Assembly: GCA_022829145.1 (NCBI GenBank)
Contig: CM040752.1
Coordinates: forward strand, 37,038,586 to 37,102,585
DNA from: Albula goreensis
Lineage: Eukaryota > Chordata > Actinopteri > Albuliformes > Albulidae
Direction of reading: 5' to 3'
Length of the DNA: 64,000 nt
Below, piece by piece: positions 52,630 through 64,000 of the stretch; position 1 is the first letter of the stretch, and the number at the start of each line of letters is the position of its first letter. Under the pieces are notes generated by a model, which did not search any database, was not told where the DNA came from, and saw nothing but the letters and a program-made list of their open reading frames with translations. The translations under genes and the position numbers were made by a program.

Positions 52630-53332
52630 GTCTGTAGAGCGCATGTCTGTAGAGCAGATCTCTGTAGAACAGATCTCTGTAGAGCGCATGTCTGTAGAGC
52701 AGATGTCTGTAGAGCAGATCTCTGTAGAGCGCATGTCTGTAGAGCAGATCTCTGTAGAGCGCATGTCTGTAGAGCAGATCTCTGTAGAGCGCATGTCTGT
52801 AGAGCAGATCTCTGTAGAGCGCATGTCTGTAGAGCAGATCTCTGTAGAGCAGATCTCTGTATGTCTGTAGAGCAGATCAGATCTCTGTAGAACAGATCTC
52901 TGTAGAGCGCATGTCTGTAGAGCGCATGTCTGTAGAGCAGATCTCTGTAGAGCGCATGTCTGTAGAGCAGATCTCTGTAGAGCGCATGTCTGTAGAGCAG
53001 ATCTCTGTAGAGCAGATCTCTGTAGAGCGCATGTCTGTAGAGCAGATCCTGTAGAGCAGATCTCTGTAGAGCAGATCTCTGTAGAGCAGATCCCTGTAGA
53101 GCAGTCTCTGTAGAGCAGATCCTGTAGAGCAGATCTCTGTAGAGCAGATCCCTGTAGAGCAGATCTCTGTAGAGCAGATCTCTGTAGAGCGCATGTCTGT
53201 AGAGCAGATCTCTGTAGAGCAGATCTCTGTAGAGCGCATGTCTGTAGAGCAGATCTCTGTAGAGCAGATCTCTGTAGAGCAGATCCCTGTAGAGCAGATC
53301 CCTGTAGAGCAGATCTCTGTAGAGCAGATGTA
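52630..53332. repeat. 15-bp minisatellite
   Basis: About forty-five copies of CTGTAGAGCAGATCT alternating with CTGTAGAGCGCATGT. The unit length is divisible by three, so long open frames (up to 285 codons on the minus strand) run through it; these are repeat artefacts. Confidence 0.97.
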
Positions 53333-53439
53333 GTTTGACCATGAGTGTGACTGAGGGTAGTGCTCTGTCATGGCTGGCTGGAGTCTTTGCCTCCTGCTTA
53401 ATTTTCTCTCACTCAGCTCCATGTATGAGACAGTAACCC

Positions 53440-53520
53440 AAATGGCACAGACAATCCATCCATCCATCTGTTATCTGTGTGCTCTACATCCAGCCCAGGG
53501 TCGCGGAGGGCACAGATAAT
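53440..53520. repeat. Dispersed fish repeat fragment
   Basis: CAATCCATCCATCCATCTG followed by CAGCCCAGGGTCGCGGAGGG resembles the end of an element widespread in fish genomes (CCATCCATCCAT ... CAGGGTCGCGG). Class not determined. Confidence 0.5.
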
Positions 53521-53744
53521 ATTTAACTCAATTTAGCTTTAAATGAAAAACACATCAGATGCTGGGGTAAGCGATGTCTGCTCTTTAACCAGGAGCAGCA
53601 GCTGAACCTTGCGCAGGGTTGGCTTTGCCCCAGCTGGAGGCCAGGAAAGCTGTGCGCTGAGCACAGCTGAGCACAACTGAGCGCGTGCAATTCTTAGAAA
53701 GTCAGCAGCCTGTGTAACAGCGTGGCATAAGCACTGCGTTAGCT

Positions 53745-54080
53745 TTTCACTTTGGGAGCTGTTCACATCATAGTGCTAACACCATGCTAGCCTATCACTG
53801 AAGGAGCTGTTGGCATCATAATGCTAATGTCATTCTAGCTTATTACCGACGGAGCTGTTTGCATTACGATGCTGATTCTGCGCTTGCTTATCACTGCTCA
53901 ATGCTACATTGCTACATTAAGTTTTACCACTTGAGTTACACTATTAGTGTTATATTAGCATATAACTATGAATAGCCACTGACATTGTGCTTCACTTGCT
54001 ACATTAGCTAATTACTGAGGATGGCCACTAACATTACACTGCTATTAATACAATTTTAGCTTAACTGATGACGACCGTTT
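53745..54080. repeat. Degenerate ~60-bp tandem repeat
   Basis: Four to five decayed copies of a unit with GGAGCTGTT, GCATCATAATGCTAA and TAGCTTATTAC elements. Confidence 0.65.
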
Positions 54081-55180
54081 GTGTTACATGACTAACATAT
54101 GGCCCGCTTACTGCTGATGGGAGCAGTAATGATGCAGTCACAGCAGAGTCATCGTATCTGCCCGCTGGAGGCTCAGAGCTGCCATGAGCTCCATCAGGCA
54201 TCCAGCCCCACCTATGAGACGGATTTAAGTCAGTGATTGGGTCCCATGACCTGCTGCACCACACACAATCCCACATAAAGTCACCAAAACCCGATTAACT
54301 CCGCCGCCTCCAGAATTCACTATCATGCTCGCACTCAGGACGTTTCATTGTCTGCCTTTAGCTTTTTAACTCTGCCATGGCTGATCCCTCTGTTCTACCG
54401 TGGTGAAGGAGGAGGCTGATCCTGCTGTTCTACCGTGGTGAGAGAGACGGCTGATCCCTCTAATTAACCATTAGCTGTGATAAGGGTACCGAAGGAAGGA
54501 TGTCCACTTTTCTGAAGGAGAAAGTCACACATTAAAACCCTGATGCAATGCTTGCCCTGTCACCAGAATGAGTTTAGTAACCATGGATACCTTTTACACC
54601 TATCCTTTCTTCACATACCTGGTTGTGGGGTGTTTTTGTATTGGCTCAGCCCATGGGACAGGGTTTGTGAGAGAGGGAAGTGAGGCCTTCGTTTGTGGAT
54701 ATTGGACAGATGTTGACTGTAGGCAGGCCTGCATGTTTTTGCAGCTGAGCTTTGGGTTCAGCCAAAAGAAAGACAAAAGCATACCGATACAGAAAAAAAT
54801 TCTGAAAAAAATATTTAGGGGTTCCCCCCCCCCCTTCTCTCAAAGCTGATTGGCTGATTGTATCCTGCTCGTGGCTCCATTCACCCCCTGCATGTTCTCT
54901 CCCATTTCAAACAAGATTTCCATGTCTGAAAGCAGTACAATAAAAATAATGGACTTTGTGCAGAGAATGTGTAGAACCAGATTTACCAATAAAGCTCATT
55001 CTTACCTGCCGCCCTTGGGCAGGAAAACACTGTCGCCATGTGCTGTGGCAGAACAACAAAAAATTGTAAAAACCTGTGTTCCAATTATTTCTCATACTTT
55101 ACAACCATTAAAATGGGGTTTGATATGTTGGTAGTAACCACAGTGGGTAATATTGATGGAAAAGGTGAATATTAAGGGAA
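54081..55180. other. Non-coding interval
   Basis: Nothing recognisable on either strand. Confidence 0.4.
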
Positions 55181-55189
55181 AAGGGTGAA

Positions 55190-55585
55190 TGTGGAGTTTG
55201 TCTCTAAGATGTGGAGTTTGTCTCTGAGATGTGGAGTTTGTCTCTGAAATGTAGAGTTTGTCTCCGGTGATGTGGAGTTTGTCTCCGGTGATGTGGAGTT
55301 TGTCTCTGAGATGTGGAGTTTGTCTGTGAGATGTGGAGTTTGTCTGTGATGTGGAGTTTGTCTGGAGATGTGGAGTTTGTCTGTGAGATGTGGAGTTTGT
55401 CTCTGAAATGTGGAGTTTGTCTCCGGTGATGTGGAGTTTGTCTCTGAAATGTGGAGTGTGTCTGTGTGATGTGGAGTTTGTCTCCGGTGATGTGGAGTGT
55501 GTCTGTGAGATGTGGAGTTTGTCTCTAGTGATGTGGAGTTTGTCTCCGGTGATGTGGAGTTTGTCTGTGAGATGTGAGTGGTTTG
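55190..55585. repeat. ~20-bp minisatellite
   Basis: About nineteen copies of a unit GATGTGGAGTTTGTCTCTGA with GGTGATG and GTGAGATG variants. Confidence 0.95.
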
Positions 55586-56395
55586 GACACAGTTGTAGAC
55601 TGTCACTGATGTGATGAAATATTGAGTGCAGCTCTGACTCCCTGCCTCAGGCCTTACGTAATGCAGCTGTGCGCAGCCCATTTCAGGCGCATTTCAGGCT
55701 CAAGTCTGCCAGAAAGATGCTGAGCCCTGCGATGCCCCATCCTGCTCTTCTGCAAAAATGCAATTAAAAAATGAGCAACATCATCCATGGCTTCCAGAGG
55801 TGATCTTAGGTTTCACTCAGACAGAAATGATTTAAGAGATGAATGTTTGCGTTATTTTATTTGAATGAATTTGAATGTTTTACATGAGAGTAGCATGTGT
55901 GCGGGTGTGTCAGACACACTTCTGCCTTACAGAGAGACTCTTTATGAGCTCTTATAAGCTCTCCCTGCTTCAGAGGGTATTGGGGTCACTATCAATGTGC
56001 TGTTGTAAGCACTGTCATTTTACAGTGCTGTTCCACTACAATGTATCCGCTGGAAGCAGACATTCAGCCTTTTATTGCCTGATTACTGACTTATTTTCAC
56101 ATATGACATCATCATGAACAGGCACATGAAATTTTTGTAAGAAGCATTTTAGGTTTTCATATTTACACAGATCAAGGATAATATGGTGCACAGCAATGTG
56201 TTACCACTCAGTCCCAGACTGCTGGAATTCAGTGCCCCCATATTTTTAGAACATGTGATTTGGTGCCCTTTAGTTGAACTGTCTGGATAGGTTACGACCT
56301 TATGGGCACAATTCTCACCAACAGAGTTTCTGACCGCAACATAACCTTCAACCTATTCTCCAGCCTGGCCTGTGAGCTGCAGGAAAGGGCAGCCT
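55586..56395. other. Non-coding interval
   Basis: Nothing recognisable. Confidence 0.4.
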
Positions 56396-56399
56396 GTCA

Positions 56400-56610
56400 A
56401 CCTGGTGGTGTGCTGGGTTAGTTAGGTGCTGGGTTAGCGGTATGCTGGGTTGTTTGCTGGGTTAGTTGTGTGCTGGATTAGTTGGGTGCTGGGTTGTGTG
56501 CTGGGTAAATTGTGTGCTGAGTTGTGTGCTGGATAAGTTGGGTGCTGGGTTGTGTGCTGGATTAGTTGTGTGCTGGGTTGTGTGCTGGGTTAATTATGTG
56601 CTGGGTTAGC
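56400..56610. repeat. Short degenerate repeat (GTGCTGGGTTAGTTG type)
   Basis: About a dozen copies of a 10-16 bp unit GTGTGCTGGGTTAGTT in varying lengths. Confidence 0.85.
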
Positions 56611-58110
56611 TCATGGAGTTCTTGGACTGTCCACTGGTACCATTAATATATTTTTCATTGTGTAAATATGTAAACAGCATGTGCAATGTGTGGTGTAGGC
56701 TCGTTTTGGTGTGTTTCAGCACTGAAGTGATTTGATTGGCTAAAGAGCCCTCACGCTGTGTTGACATGGCTGACATAGACCCCTGATTGAAAGGAAACCA
56801 TACAAATCTGTGAACAGTGTGATCCTGGAGTTTAGCCTGTCCATTTGGGCCTCATCTTCTAATTCACTCATTCATATATTTCATGAAACACCTGGGAAAA
56901 CACAAACTGACTGACATGGATAGATAACAGAATAAATATCAAACAACATGCTGGCTCCTTGCTCAAAGTATAGAGTTTGGGCTTCTGAGTGGCTCCCAGG
57001 GGACCCTGTCACATGGTGTTCCAATCCCATCTGCACCATTACTGGTTACGACCAGAGGTCCATTTTTGTTGAAGCTTGAAGGTGATTCCTTGTTTGTAGG
57101 TGCTTTAAGCTTATTGGCTCTCTGTAGGAGCTGCTAGGCTGCCTGTTTGAGAGAGCATTTTGGTGATTGGCTTGCCATAAACAGACTTTATGGTAAATGG
57201 TTTGTTGACTGTGGGTGCTTTAAGGTAATTGGTTAAATGTAATTGTTTGTGGAAGCAGAAGATAAGATAGTCGGCACGTTGTGGGAGTAGATGCACTTCC
57301 TGGTGACAGGAATCCTGAGCTTGAGTGTTGAAAATGCAGTTGAGCAGCACATTAACACGATCATTCCGCAAAGGCCATGATTTCCCATGGCAGGTTTCTC
57401 ACGGGTTATGATGAATGTAAATGAGTTGGGTTATTTTCAGTTATCATCTTAAGGCTTACCTGGGAAAGAAATATAAGTTAGCGCATTCTGTGAGAACACC
57501 TGCAGGTTTGTTTTTCATTTGAGATAATACCCATAAATCACCTTGTGCCGCACTGAGCTCTAGAGTAAAACACTCTGCCAGAAAGGTAAAGCGAGGTTTG
57601 ACTTTCACTCCATTCATGTGTTTCGTAAGCATGAGAAAGACTGAAGAACAGAAACATGATGCAGAGAAATCCCTCTCTGTCTTGGCTGTGGTGTTGAGGA
57701 AACAAATCTTACTCAAATACTGGAATGTGGAATGAAATAGTTCCAGAACTTTTCAAGAAAGGTCAGAGAAACCTGAACCTTAGTCTGGGCAGAATGTATC
57801 GGCCTCTCATGCTCTCCAAGGACCAACGTCAGAAATATGTCCTTCTGGAACTGCGGTACTATAAAGTCACCTTTAATGAAATTTTAACTACTGTACTTTG
57901 AAAAAAATGTATTTGCTGACGGTGATATGGTTCACCTCTTCTAGAGATGGAAAATAATTAAATATTTACAAGTACTGCAGTACCCCTGAACGTGGTAAAC
58001 ATTGATGGAGCTGGCAGGAACTTCTGCTGTCTGTGTAATTTCACCAAGCAAAAGAAAGTTGTAAATATTTTGAGTGTGGAACACATAATCATTATGGACC
58101 ATGGTACCAC
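56611..58110. other. Non-coding interval
   Basis: No exon recognised. A stretch near 56,988-57,035 (TTCTGAGTGGCTCCCAGGGG and later GTTCCAATCCC) hints weakly at tRNA-like box A and box B sequences of an old SINE. Confidence 0.35.
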
Positions 58111-58114
58111 AAAC

Positions 58115-58121
58115 ACGCATG

Positions 58122-58154
<33 letters not shown>

Positions 58155-58605
58155 AAACACACACGCGCGCACACACATACACACACTCACACACACACAC
58201 ACTCACACAAACACACACTCACACAGACACGCACGCGCACACACACTCACACAGACACGCACGCGCACACACACTCACACACACTCACAGACACACACAC
58301 ACAGACACACACTCACACAAACACGCAGACACACACACACGCACACTCACAGACACACACACACAGACACACACAAACACGCACACACACACACACACAC
58401 ACACAGACACACACTCACACAAACACGCACACACATACACACGCACACTCACAGACACACACACACAGACACACACACACAGACACACACACACATACTC
58501 ACACAAACACACACACACAGACAGACACTCACACACACACACAAACACACACAAACACACACACACACACACTCACAGACACACACACACACACACAGAC
58601 ACCAC
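58115..58605. repeat. Long (CA)n microsatellite
   Basis: About 490 bp of CA dinucleotides with CACACTCACA, CACAGACACA and CACACGCACG interruptions. Confidence 0.97.
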
Positions 58606-59084
58606 TCCTTTAACACTCCCTTAACTCACGTTCAGTGACAGGCACATGGTGTGCAATGTATTTTTTTAATAAAATGTTTGTCAGGAGAATGACATTCTCC
58701 ACCTGTGGTCCCAGTTTTCATTGTGCCTTCAAGTCAAATTGAGAATTTATATTTCATGTCTGGTTGATACTTGCTGTTGGCAAAATGATGCTGGCTCTGC
58801 GCTGAATGAAGGAGAGACAAGAGACATCAAAGAAACATGCGATATGCAAGAGACCTCCTGAACCGCACAGAAAGAACACCCCCTGAGCATAAGTTAACCC
58901 TAGTGAAACACCAGCCTGGTGTGCAACTGACTTCATAGCTGTTTCATTGAACAGAACAGGTTATGTGTGACACTGTGAAAGCCTCAGTCAGTGTGGGTCA
59001 TGGGGGGTAGGGTGTGATTTCAGTCTGAGAGATTGTGTTGGGCTCTTGTGTGTTTTCAGTGAGGCCAAAGCAACCAAGATCAAG

Positions 59085-62000
59085 ATGGCTGAGAAGGAGA
59101 AGGAGGTGTGCTACGTGGACCCCCCGGACGGTGGCTGGGGCTGGATGGTTGTGCTGCACTGCTTCCTGGTATGTCCCCGAGGTCACTTCCTGTGGGTCTC
59201 TTCCTGTCCACCTCAGTTATAGTGTTTGATGGTTACTGCCTTTCTCTTGGAGCCCCTTTTGGCATGCCTTGTGTGAAAATTATCCACAATAATAATCCAG
59301 TTAAAAATAAGTGTATGAGAACCTCATTTTTCATCTAACTTAAATCCCCAAGTAATATTGAAAACATGTAAGGAAAAGCATACAACAGGATCGTAAAACA
59401 CAGATTTCCTAATCAAGAACTGATATATTTTTCAACCATCTGTCGATGAGCCACACAACTTTAAATGTAGCAAATGTGCTTGTAGCAGATGTAAAGTGAT
59501 TCATTAAGTGATTGCTGTAGACAAGATTTTAGGTGATTTACTCACCGTCTGCAGAAACTTAAAGGTGATTGGCTCCCTGATTCTAGTAGCTTTAAGGCGA
59601 TTGGTTCTCTTTGGGAGCTGTGCTCAGGCTGATTGTCTGTGGGAGCAGGTGAATGTCCTGGTGATGGGCACTCTCAAGAGCTTCGGGATTTTCTTCGTGG
59701 CGTTCCAGGACGAGTTTGGCGGCTCAGCAGAGAGCATCAGCTGGATCGGATCCATCATGTCCAGTCTCCGCCTGTCAGGAGGTCGGGCCCTGCGGCTTGT
59801 GTTCACATATTTTTAAAATGTTCTACAGAAATGAAAACCTATTGTTTTCTGCTCTGTAGTTTAACTCAGTCTCTGAGTGTGTGTGTTCTGCTCTGTAGTT
59901 TAACTCAGCTTCTCAGTGTGTGTGTTGTGCTCTGTAGTTTAACTCAGTCTCTGAGTGTGTGTGTTCTGCTCTGTAGTTTAACTCAATCTCTGAGTGTGTG
60001 TGTTCTGCTCTGTAGTTTAACTCAGTCTCTGAGTGTGTGTGTTCTGCTCTGTAGTTTAACTCAGTCTCTGAGTGTGTGTTTGTGCTCTGTAGTTTAACTC
60101 AGTCTCTGAGTGTGTGTGTTCTGCTCTGTAGTTTAACTCAGTCTCTGAGTGTGTGTGTTCTGCTCTGTAGTTTAACTCAGTCTCTGAGTGTGTGTGTTCT
60201 GCTCTGTAGTTTAACTCAGTCTCTGAGTGTGTGTGTTGTGCTCTGTAGTTTAACTCAGTCTCTGAGTGTGTGTGTTGTGCTCTGTAGTTTAACTCAGTCT
60301 CTGAGTGTGTGTGTTCTGCTCTGTAGTTTAACTCAGTCTCTGAGTGTGTGTGTTCTGCTCTGTAGTTTAACTCAGTCTCTGAGTGTGTGTGTTCATGTTT
60401 GCACCATGTCAGATGGTCAGAGCTGTGTCAGTTCTTGTGTCACAGCTGTAAGGCCACACTGGTTTGGTTCCCCCCAGGTCCTGTGGCTTCTGTGGCTTGT
60501 GCCAAGCTGGGAAACCGGACCACCTCCATGGTGGGGGCGCTGATGGTCAGCGCTGGCTTCCTGATGAGCATCATGGCTGACAGCGTGGTGTTCCTGTACA
60601 TCAGCATGGGCCTGATCGTGGGTGAGCCCTACACCCTATGCCCTAAGCATCGTGCTCTATGCTGTGTGCACCAGGCCCTATGCCCTTCACTCTACACTTC
60701 ACACCCTAGGCCCCATGCCCTATGTTCTATACTCTACTGACCACACCGAACACACTACTCTCAACACCCTATGCCATACAAGTCACGCTCTGTACCCCAT
60801 GTCCCACACTGAGACACTTTGCACCCTATACCTTATGATCTGCACCATACACTCTACAACCTCCTCCTCACGTACACCCTACTCTCTGCACCCTACTCCA
60901 TACACCCTATGCCCTTCATCTCATGCCCAGTGCTATATGGTCTGCACTCTACCCCAAACGCTGTAAGCTCACTCTGTACCCTACGCCCTTTACCTCGTAC
61001 CCCATGACCCAAGCAGCACAGCAGCCGTAGTGCCATCACTCAGCCACGCTTGGTTGTCACCGAATTTAACCACCAGATTTAGCCACTGAATTAACCAGCG
61101 GGCCCGTGTTCTCCCTCAGGTATGGGCTTTGCTCTGCTGTACCAGGCCACATCTGTAGTCACGGCAACCTACTTCAGGAAGAGGCTGGCGACAGCATACT
61201 CGATCGGCCGCTCCGGGATGGGTCTGACCTTTGCCCTGGCTCCGTTCACTCAGCTCCTGCTTGACCAGTACGCCTGGCAAGGTACGAGCATTCTGCCCAA
61301 AACGGCAGCAGGGCCGAGCTCTCCGTCGCACCTCTGTCCCCGCACGCTGCCTTGGCTCCGCTCACAACGCAGGAGGCGGAGTAATTACCACATCTCTAGT
61401 GCCATGTGTATTATTACTGCTTAATATATTTGCATATATCTCATACCTACTGACATCAGTCCTTGAAAAATTGCAAAATAGGGTAAAATTAAGGGGTGTT
61501 TCTGTGTGTGCCTGTGTGTATGGCAGTGCATGCATGTGTGTATATGTGTGAGAGTTTGTATGTCAGTGCATGTTTGCATGAATGTGTGTGTCAGTGCATG
61601 TTCGTGTGCATCAGTATTCTTACGTGGTCCATTGCAGGAGCGTCCAGCTCCAGTCCTGAATGGTTTATGTGGTTTCAGTCAGTAGCCAGTAGACAATCAC
61701 TGCAGATGCTGCGGCCCTCCAGGACTGGAGTTAAACCTGCAGACACTGTGGCCCTCCAGGACTGGAGTTAAACCTGCAGACACTGCGGCCCTGCAGGACT
61801 GGAGTTAAACCTGCAGACACTGCGGCCCTCCAGGACTGGAGTTAAACCTGCAGACACTGCGGCCCTCCAGGACTGGAGTTAAACCTGCAGACACTGTGGC
61901 CCTCCAGGACTGGAGTTAAACCTGCAGACACTGCGGCCCTCCAGGACTGGAGTTAAACCTGCAGACACTGCGGCCCTCCAGGACTGGAGTTAAACCTGCA

Positions 62001-62847
62001 GACACCGCGGCCCTCCAGGACTGGAGTTAAACCTGCAGACACTGCGGCCCTCCAGGACTGGAGTTAAACCTGCAGACACTGTGGCCCTCCAGGACTGGAG
62101 TTAAACCTGCAGATACTGCAGCCCTCCTGGACTGGAGTTAAACCTGCAGATACTGTGGCCCTCCAGGACTGGAGGTGTATTAGTATGTTTCCATGGTTTC
62201 TGTTCATGTTGTGTGCTGTTCTCATTCAGGTGCGTTGCTGATTTTGGGGGGGTTGATGCTGAACCTGGTGGCCTCTGGTATGCTCCTGCGGCCCATTCAT
62301 GTCAAACCTTCTTCATCCTCATCTTCATCATCATCCTCCTCCTCCTCGCCACACATACTCAAAAACCAGAGCAGCAAAGCAAATGGATCAGAGAAAGATC
62401 CACCAATAAACTGTGCAAATGGGTCTTCTCCTCTAACTAATGGCAGTGCCAAAACGTGCCCCTCTCCTGTTTCCCAGTGGGACCCCCCTTCCCTGGAAAC
62501 GCAGGTCCCAGAACTGAAAGTGCCCCAGAGCTCAGAACTCACCAGTCTTGTGCAAAATGGGGTGGGGGGGCCAGACGGGGGCCCTGGGGGAGATGTTACT
62601 CCAGAGCAGAATGGGAAACTTCCCATAAGTGGGACTGCACCACAGAGCAAGAGCACCACAGAACCCCTCCCCAGGAAGCAAAAAGTGCTGGACTTTGCTC
62701 TCCTGAAAAACCCCTTCTTCTGTATCTACACCTGGTCACTGGTCTTCAGTCAGCTGGCCTACTTCATCCCTTACTTCCACCTGTCGGCCAGAGCACGTAA
62801 CCTGGGCATCGACCCCATGGATGCCTCCTTCATCATCTCAGTGGCAG
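59085..62847 (+). CDS. slc16a4: Monocarboxylate transporter family member SLC16A4 (partial, 5' part)
   Basis: Coding exons are 59085-59168, 59649-59781, 60478-60621, 61120-61281 and 62230-62847, all phase-consistent (380 residues plus one base); the exon at 62847 ends in GTAAGT and the rest lies outside the window. The MCT signature DGGWGWMVV is at 15-23 (TM1). [20 protein letters not shown] and [11 protein letters not shown] follow, and the second family motif [20 protein letters not shown] is near 137-156 (TM5). TM6 is followed by a long cytoplasmic loop (about 195-335) with 13 consecutive Ser at 202-214, then TM7 ([20 protein letters not shown]). Similarity is greatest to SLC16A4 (MCT5), an orphan carrier of the plasma membrane. 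Its position after lamtor5 on the same strand, as in human, supports this. The 5' exon starts at 59060 with untranslated bases. Confidence 0.92.
59848..60393. repeat. 39-bp minisatellite, slc16a4 intron
   Basis: About fourteen copies of a unit containing TCTGCTCTGTAGTTTAACTC, with a few CTGCTC/GTGCTC changes. It lies between the exons ending at 59781 and starting at 60478. Confidence 0.97.
60640..61010. repeat. Degenerate C/T/A-rich tandem tract, slc16a4 intron
   Basis: Irregular repeats of the type TACACCCTATGCCC / CACTCTACA, starting about 15 bp after the donor at 60622. Confidence 0.8.
61690..62172. repeat. ~39-bp minisatellite, slc16a4 intron (same unit as lamtor5 array A)
   Basis: About twelve regular copies of a unit containing CTCCAGGACTGGAGTTAAAC and CTGCAGACACTGCGGCC. 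More regular than the related array at 35949-36325. Confidence 0.97.
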
Positions 62848-62914
62848 GTAAGTGTGTGAGGTCATCACTCTGTGTGTGTGAGGGCTGTGTGGGCTGGCAG
62901 AATCTGTACTGCAG

Positions 62915-63325
62915 CCTGTACTGCAGGGGGATGATCCCCACAGTCCTGCTTGTACTGCAGGAGGATGATCCCCACAGTCCTGTCTGTACTTCAGGGAGAT
63001 GATCCCCCACAGTCCTGCCTGTACTGCAGGGGAGATGATCCCCACAGTCCTGTCTGTACTGCAGGAGGATGATCCCCCACAGTCCTGTCTGTACTGCAGG
63101 AGGATGATCCCCACAGTCCAGCCTGTACTGCAGGGGATGATCCCCACAGTCCTGTCTGTACTGCAGGGAGATGATCCCCACAGTCCTGTCTGTACTGCAG
63201 GAGGATGATCCCCACAGTCCTGTCTGTACTGCAGGAGGATGATCCCCACAGTCCTGTCTGTACTGCAGGGAGATGATCCCCACAGTCCTGTCTGTACTGC
63301 AGGAGGATGATCCCCACAGGGCTGC
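62915..63325. repeat. ~34-bp minisatellite, slc16a4 intron
   Basis: About twelve copies of a unit containing GGATGATCCCCACAGTCCTG and TCTGTACTGCAG, beginning about 70 bp after the donor at 62848. Confidence 0.96.
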
Positions 63326-64000
63326 CTGTACTGGTTCTGATCTGGTTGCTCTTTATAGTGCAGAACATTAATAATGTGGTGGGAGGGAGACATTTGAGAG
63401 TTTCTAAATGTAGGTGATAATGATGTGGAGAGGAGAATCTGTTCCCAACTGAATCCATCCCCTTACCAACACACTGAGAGGCAGGAGCCATTACACAGAA
63501 CATTGCATGTGGTGTCTCCTCCCATGTGTCCTCATAGGGCTGTCACAACAAACAAAACTCTTCATTACGGCAAAACTGGAATTGATTCAGTCTTGTAAAC
63601 AAACTGAGCTTTTAGTTGTGTTTTGATGGGTCACATCCTATTTTAACTCTGAATTAATAGGCATGAGTTTGTGCACCAGGAAGTGTTCCATTTAAGTATG
63701 ACATCTTATTTAATCTATGTATTAAGGATGGCAGTCTCTCAGAATTTCCACAATAGACACACTATAGACAGACTATAGGCACACTATAGATGCAGATCAG
63801 ACACAAACAGTGCTCTCAGGACAGTGAAACACTAAGCTGGTTTTGTCTTGGTATTGAGCATGATATAAGTAAGGGTGCTGCAAAAAGCTCTCGTTCACTT
63901 TGAGGGTATTAATTATTTGTGAGCTGCTCAGAGCCTGGTCTTACATAATGAGCATTCTTACATAAAAGCTGAACTTTAGCCCACTGGCCAAGGCAGCTGA
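63326..64000. other. slc16a4 intron to window edge
   Basis: No further slc16a4 exon (TM8 onward) is seen before the edge. A short run of CACTATAGA-type units lies near 63,740-63,790. Confidence 0.5.

Noticed and set aside
56988..57040. tRNA-like box A/box B strings
   Set aside because: The match is partial and no cloverleaf can be folded by eye; at most a decayed SINE.
57992..58624. Open frames rich in His-Thr on the plus strand
   Set aside because: Translation of a (CA)n microsatellite only.
59848..60393. Open frame with a 13-residue repeat that seems to extend slc16a4 exon 3
   Set aside because: The 39-bp unit is divisible by three. The real exon ends at 59781 and joins 60478 in phase; family members have no such insert.

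Overview
The window is vertebrate nuclear DNA, almost certainly from a ray-finned (teleost) fish. Genes are split into many short exons with GT-AG introns, polyadenylation signals are AATAAA, CA/TG microsatellites abound, and the encoded proteins are vertebrate families. All five genes I could assemble lie on the plus strand. I built their exon chains by hand from splice sites, intron phase and similarity to family members I know. No alignment or database search was run.

Layout: 1-1,870 looks like the 3' UTR end of a gene lying to the left. 2,957-10,832 is a makorin-family RING/CCCH E3 ligase gene (mkrn4-like) with two possible first exons. 12,464-19,272 is fance, a Fanconi anaemia core-complex subunit, with one apparent frame break in exon 2. 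19,721-23,461 is rpl10a (ribosomal protein uL1), with YY1-like sites, a TATA-like box and a 5' TOP start. 26,306-34,076 is a 16-exon IRAG1/IRAG2 (MRVI1/LRMP-Jaw1)-type gene encoding a coiled-coil, tail-anchored protein. 34,516-38,689 is lamtor5 (Ragulator). About 38.7-59.0 kb has no recognisable coding exon; it holds simple repeats, a degenerate telomere-like tract and a CpG-rich candidate 5' exon near 42.6-42.9 kb. 59,085-62,847 holds the first six coding exons of slc16a4 (monocarboxylate transporter family); the rest of that gene lies beyond the right edge.

The genes do not form a functional pathway. The order is one of conserved synteny: as I recall, fance-rpl10a matches human 6p21 and lamtor5-slc16a4 matches human 1p13, so the window joins two blocks with the IRAG-type gene between them.

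The most striking property is the number of minisatellites, at least 20 arrays, present in many of the introns. Three of them have copied a splice junction of the host gene: the donor of a fance exon (13 x 35 bp), the donor of IRAG exon 2 (about 10 x 40 bp), and the acceptor plus about 60 bp of IRAG exon 9 (10 full copies plus the real one, period about 100 bp). A fourth array ends at the lamtor5 exon 4 acceptor. These arrays surround real splice sites with many near-identical decoys and are the main thing here worth testing.
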